NCBI GenBank assembly: GCA_025966215.1 | Contig: JAOPVM010000419.1 | Location: 1-8,685, forward strand | Reading direction: 5' to 3' | From: Klenkia sp. | Lineage (GTDB): Bacteria > Actinomycetota > Actinomycetes > Mycobacteriales > Geodermatophilaceae | Length of the DNA: 8,685 bases | Shown here: in pieces, positions 1 through 8,685 of the stretch | Position numbering within the stretch: the first letter of the stretch is position 1 | Layout of the letters: every line of letters starts with the position of its first letter | Position numbers and translations under genes: made by a program | Notes under the pieces: generated by a model | What the model saw: only the letters and a program-made list of their open reading frames with translations | What the model was told of the DNA's origin: nothing | Database searches by the model: none

Positions 1-220
1 TGATCCCGTCGACGAGGGAGACGGTCGGCCGGTTGACCTGGAAGTCGTAGTAGTCCTCGGGGTCCAGCGCGGCCAGCGGTTCGGCGTCCCAGATGAGCTC
101 CAGGTGCTCCAGCGCACCGGTGGCAGCGTCCCCGGCGTCGTTCCAGCCCTCGAAGGCCACGACGACGACGGGGTCGGTGAGCTGGGGCAGGGCATCGGCG
201 GTGGACGTCGGGTCGATCAC
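1..220 (-). CDS. PAC2 family protein, N-terminal part
   Basis: The first 73 residues are visible; the gene continues past the left edge. Residues 18-34 form a hydrophobic strand running into [12 protein letters not shown], and residues 53-65 read [13 protein letters not shown]. Both are typical of the actinobacterial PAC2 family (Rv2125 type). The family is named for similarity to eukaryotic proteasome assembly chaperone 2. Its bacterial role is not established, and I infer no enzymatic activity. The GTG at 220-218 is chosen because homology begins soon after it and a -10-like hexamer lies 7 bases upstream, which fits a leaderless message. GGAGGG also abuts the GTG but is too close for a normal Shine-Dalgarno. 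The gene is divergent from metH, an arrangement also remembered from M. tuberculosis. The family call is firm from the motifs; function is unknown. Confidence 0.85.
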   Translation of the reverse strand, partial: MIDPTSTADALPQLTDPVVVVAFEGWNDAGDAATGALEHLELIWDAEPLAALDPEDYYDFQVNRPTVSLVDGI

Positions 221-227
221 CCCTCCG

Positions 228-233
228 AGCCTA
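228..233 (-). promoter_or_regulatory. -10 element for the PAC2 gene
   Basis: TAGGCT on the minus strand matches the actinobacterial TANNNT -10 consensus. It ends 7 bases before the GTG, so transcription would begin at or next to the first base of the start codon, giving a leaderless mRNA. No -35 motif is recognisable. The same CGTAGGCTCGG string recurs in front of trmI. Confidence 0.5.
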
Positions 234-301
234 CGTCGCCCGGGGCGCGGGACCGGGCTGCTCCCGGCACGTCCGACCCGGGGTGCTGGACGGGGGTGGG
301 A

Positions 302-400
302 GCATGGGGTTCCCCGTGCGTGGACGCCGGGGCGAAGGCGAGCCCGCCGGACGTCGTGCCCGGACCCCCGAGGTCCCGGTGCGACACACCTGCCGCACCG
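302..400 (+). promoter_or_regulatory. structured 5' leader of metH (candidate)
   Basis: Four non-overlapping potential RNA hairpins follow one another here. H1 is 302-319, near-palindrome GCATGGGGTTCCCCGTGC, a 7-bp stem with one G-U pair and a GUUC loop. H2 is 323-355: GACG with CGTC, CCGG with CCGG, and two GG/CC pairs, with single-base bulges at 346 and 351. H3 is 362-376: GGACC with GGTCC, loop CCCGA. H4 is 377-400: CGGTGCG with CGCACCG, a perfect 7-bp stem with a 10-base loop. The metH Shine-Dalgarno follows 6 bases later. I see no B12 box or SAM riboswitch core, and no TANNNT -10 on this strand after position 237. High GC makes chance stems likely, so a regulatory role is inference. H1 could equally be a DNA operator. 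Confidence 0.35.
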
Positions 401-406
401 ACCTCC

Positions 407-410
407 GAGG
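407..410 (+). promoter_or_regulatory. metH ribosome binding site
   Basis: GAGG (GAGGA with the next base) lies 6 bases before the GTG at 417. This supports the start, although the reading frame stays open well upstream. CCT at 402-404 could pair with AGG at 408-410 and partly mask the site. Confidence 0.65.
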
Positions 411-416
411 ACACCT

Positions 417-6847
<6,431 letters not shown>

Positions 6848-6862
6848 GCAGGGCCCGCGGAC

Positions 6863-6880
6863 CCGGTGGGGCCGGTGGGG
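6863..6880 (+). repeat. 9-bp exact tandem repeat
   Basis: CCGGTGGGG occurs twice back to back, at 6863-6871 and 6872-6880, 16 bases after the trmI stop. It is too short and too few-copied to be called a functional element. It may contribute to 3' structure or vary in copy number between strains. Confidence 0.8.
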
Positions 6881-6883
6881 CCC

Positions 6884-6900
6884 GGCGTCGTCCAGACGTC
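6884..6900 (+). terminator. weak terminator hairpin after trmI (candidate)
   Basis: GGCGTC (6884-6889) can pair with GACGTC (6895-6900), including one G-U pair, around a 5-base loop. It lies 37 bases past the trmI stop and before the arc promoter. There is no T-tract, so this is a weak call. Confidence 0.3.
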
Positions 6901-6945
6901 ACGGACCGGACCCGCGGAACGCGGCGGAGCGTCGTTCGCCGTGGA

Positions 6946-6951
6946 TACAGT
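6946..6951 (+). promoter_or_regulatory. -10 element for arc
   Basis: TACAGT fits TANNNT and predicts a start near 6958, giving a leader of about 33 bases that contains a good Shine-Dalgarno. No TTGAC-type -35 is visible. A 13-base inverted repeat, CCGCG-GAA-CGCGG at 6912-6924, sits near the -35 region and could bind a regulator. Confidence 0.5.
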
Positions 6952-6979
6952 GGCTGCTCCGGCTCCCCCTGATGTGTGC

Positions 6980-6984
6980 GGAGG
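6980..6984 (+). promoter_or_regulatory. arc ribosome binding site
   Basis: GGAGG lies 6 bases before the ATG at 6991. This fixes the start against the in-frame GTG at 6976, which lies upstream of this site and just after an in-frame TGA at 6970. Confidence 0.85.
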
Positions 6985-6990
6985 TGCGCG

Positions 6991-8685
6991 ATGGGCTCTC
7001 TCGGCCCTGACGAGTTCCGAGCGCGGCGTGAACGTGACGTCGCCTCCCTGGTCGCCCAGATCTCCTACCTCGAGGAGGAGATCGACCTGCTCCGCCGCAA
7101 GGTGTCCGAGAGCCCGCGTCAGGTGCGCGTGCTCGAGGAGCGGCTGGCCGAGGCGGAGGGCCGCACGGCCTTCCTCTCCGAGCGCAACGACAAGCTCGCC
7201 GAGACCCTCCGGGGCGCCCGCGACCAGCTGGTCCAGCTCAAGGAGGCGATCGACCGCCTCGGGCAGCCCCCGTCGGGGTACGGGGTGTTCCTGGGCCGCT
7301 TCGAGGACGGCACCGTCGACGTCTTCACCGGCGGCCGCAAGCTGCGGGTCTCGGTGTCCCCGGCGGTCGACACCGAGGGCCTGCAGTACGGCCAGGAGCT
7401 GATGCTCAACGAGGCGATGAACGTCGTCGAGGCGCGCGGCTTCGAGCGCTCGGGGGACGTCGTCCTGCTCAAGGAGCTGCTCGAGCCGATCGAGGGCCAG
7501 CCCCGTCGCGCCCTGGTCGTCGGGCACACCGACGAGGAGCGGGTGGTCCAGCTGGCGGACTCCCTGACCGGCCAGAAGCTGCGCAGCGGTGACTCGCTGC
7601 TGCTGGAGACCCGCTCGGGCTTCGTCTACGAGCGGATCCCCAAGAGCGAGGTCGAGGAGCTGATCCTCGAGGAGGTGCCCGACATCGACTACGGCGACAT
7701 CGGCGGTCTGTCCCGGCAGATCGAGCAGATCCGGGACGCCGTGGAGATGCCGTTCCTGCACAAGGACCTCTTCCACACCTACGAGCTGCGCCCGCCGAAG
7801 GGGATCCTGCTGTACGGCCCCCCCGGCTGCGGGAAGACGCTGATCGCCAAGGCCGTGGCCAACTCCCTGGCCAAGCAGATCGCCGTCGCCCACGGCGCCG
7901 AGGAGGCCACCCGGGCGCGGTCCTACTTCCTCAACATCAAGGGCCCCGAGCTGCTCAACAAGTACGTGGGAGAGACCGAGCGGCACATCCGGCTGGTGTT
8001 CCAGCGCGCCCGGGAGAAGGCCAGCGAGGGCGCCCCCGTCATCGTCTTCTTCGACGAGATGGACTCGATCTTCCGCACCCGCGGCACCGGGGTGAGCTCG
8101 GACGTCGAGTCGACGATCGTCCCGCAGCTGCTCAGCGAGATCGACGGCGTCGAGGGCCTGGAGAACGTCATCGTCATCGGCGCCTCCAACCGCGAGGACA
8201 TGATCGACCCGGCGATCCTGCGGCCCGGTCGACTCGACGTGAAGATCAAGATCGAGCGCCCGGACGCCGAGGCGGCCCGCGACATCTTCGGCAAGTACCT
8301 GACCACCACCCTGCCGATCCACGCCGACGACCTGGCCGAGCACGGTGGCAGCCGCGAGGCGACGATCGACGGGATGATCCAGTCCACCGTCGAGCGGATG
8401 TACACCGAGACCGAGGAGAACCGCTTCCTCGAGGTGACCTACGCGAACGGGGACAAGGAGGTCCTGTACTTCAAGGACTTCAACTCCGGCGCCATGCTGC
8501 AGAACATCGTGGACCGGGCGAAGAAGATGGCCATCAAGGACCACCTGGAGACCGGTGTGCACGGACTGCGGGTCGGTCACCTCATGGCCGCCTGCGTGGA
8601 CGAGTTCAAGGAGAACGAGGACCTCCCGAACACGACCAACCCCGACGACTGGGCGCGGATCTCGGGCAAGAAGGGCGAGCGGATC
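6991..8685 (+). CDS. arc: proteasome-associated AAA ATPase ARC/Mpa, 3' truncated
   Basis: 565 residues are visible and the frame is open to the right edge; Rhodococcus ARC is 591 and mycobacterial Mpa 609, so the end is missing. It forms the hexameric ring that recognises pupylated proteins, unfolds them and feeds them into the 20S proteasome. Residues about 8-75 are a charged coiled coil (the Pup-binding part in Mpa). About 85-235 hold the two OB-fold domains ([34 protein letters not shown]). The AAA domain has Walker A GPPGCGKT at 276-283, pore loop KYVG at 324-327, Walker B with Asp355-Glu356 in VFFDEMDS, and RPGRLD at 411-416 with the arginine-finger region. All catalytic motifs are intact. 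The C-terminal GQYL-type tail that docks on the 20S gate lies outside the window. ATG with GGAGG at 6980-6984 sets the start. Downstream dop, pup, prcB and prcA are expected from relatives. Confidence 0.96.
   Translation, partial: MGSLGPDEFRARRERDVASLVAQISYLEEEIDLLRRKVSESPRQVRVLEERLAEAEGRTAFLSERNDKLAETLRGARDQLVQLKEAIDRLGQPPSGYGVFLGRFEDGTVDVFTGGRKLRVSVSPAVDTEGLQYGQELMLNEAMNVVEARGFERSGDVVLLKELLEPIEGQPRRALVVGHTDEERVVQLADSLTGQKLRSGDSLLLETRSGFVYERIPKSEVEELILEEVPDIDYGDIGGLSRQIEQIRDAVEMPFLHKDLFHTYELRPPKGILLYGPPGCGKTLIAKAVANSLAKQIAVAHGAEEATRARSYFLNIKGPELLNKYVGETERHIRLVFQRAREKASEGAPVIVFFDEMDSIFRTRGTGVSSDVESTIVPQLLSEIDGVEGLENVIVIGASNREDMIDPAILRPGRLDVKIKIERPDAEAARDIFGKYLTTTLPIHADDLAEHGGSREATIDGMIQSTVERMYTETEENRFLEVTYANGDKEVLYFKDFNSGAMLQNIVDRAKKMAIKDHLETGVHGLRVGHLMAACVDEFKENEDLPNTTNPDDWARISGKKGERI

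Noticed and set aside
238..258. Inverted repeat GCCCGG/CCGGGC in the PAC2 -35 region
   Set aside because: The arms are six bases of pure G and C with a 9-base loop, which is expected by chance here.
93..416. Upstream in-frame extension of metH to position 93
   Set aside because: The extra 108 residues are Arg/Pro/Ser-rich with no MetH similarity, overlap the divergent PAC2 gene, and have no ribosome site. GAGG at 407-410 supports 417.
302..416. Cobalamin or SAM riboswitch in front of metH
   Set aside because: No B12 box or recognisable SAM-I/SAM-IV core sequence is present; only generic hairpins are seen.
6916..6936. GGAAC ... GTT resembling a SigR/SigH stress promoter before arc
   Set aside because: The spacer is 13 bases, well short of the usual 16-20, and a better TANNNT -10 lies downstream.

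Overview
The window is a very GC-rich stretch of actinobacterial chromosome. Third codon positions are almost all G or C, GTG starts are common, and the genes encode a Pup-proteasome ATPase (ARC/Mpa), an actinobacterial TrmI and a PAC2-family protein. Protein style suggests a member of the Geodermatophilaceae or a close relative; this is familiarity, not a computed placement. From memory, the order PAC2 / metH / ... / RecB-like nuclease / trmI / proteasome ATPase matches the Rv2125-Rv2115c neighbourhood of Mycobacterium tuberculosis, without the hisG-hisE and PPE genes found there.

Layout. 1-220 (-): 5' end of a PAC2-family gene, cut by the window edge. 221-416: divergent intergenic region, with a likely leaderless promoter for PAC2 and a heavily inverted-repeat leader before metH. 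417-4217 (+): complete cobalamin-dependent methionine synthase, metH. 4210-4902 (+): HAD-family phosphatase overlapping the metH stop by 8 bases, so probably co-transcribed and translationally coupled. 4910-5800 (-): convergent single-domain RecB/Cas4-like Fe-S nuclease; one perfect 7-bp hairpin spans both convergent stop codons. 5801-5866: short divergent promoter region. 5867-6847 (+): trmI, tRNA m1A58 methyltransferase, with an acidic proline-rich N-terminal tail. 6848-6990: intergenic, with a tandem repeat, a weak hairpin and a promoter. 6991-8685 (+): arc/mpa, running off the right edge about 25-45 codons short of its end. In relatives, dop, pup, prcB, prcA and pafA lie beyond it.

The genes cover one-carbon/methionine metabolism, tRNA modification, a putative DNA nuclease and regulated protein degradation. 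I see no mobile element, CRISPR array, phage gene, toxin module, rRNA or tRNA gene, and no gene-free stretch above 300 bases (the longest is 196). This is mostly conserved core chromosome. I do not see an undescribed system. The items most worth a second look are the structured metH leader, the convergent hairpin, three start codons placed directly behind -10 boxes, the TrmI tail and the uncharacterised Fe-S nuclease.
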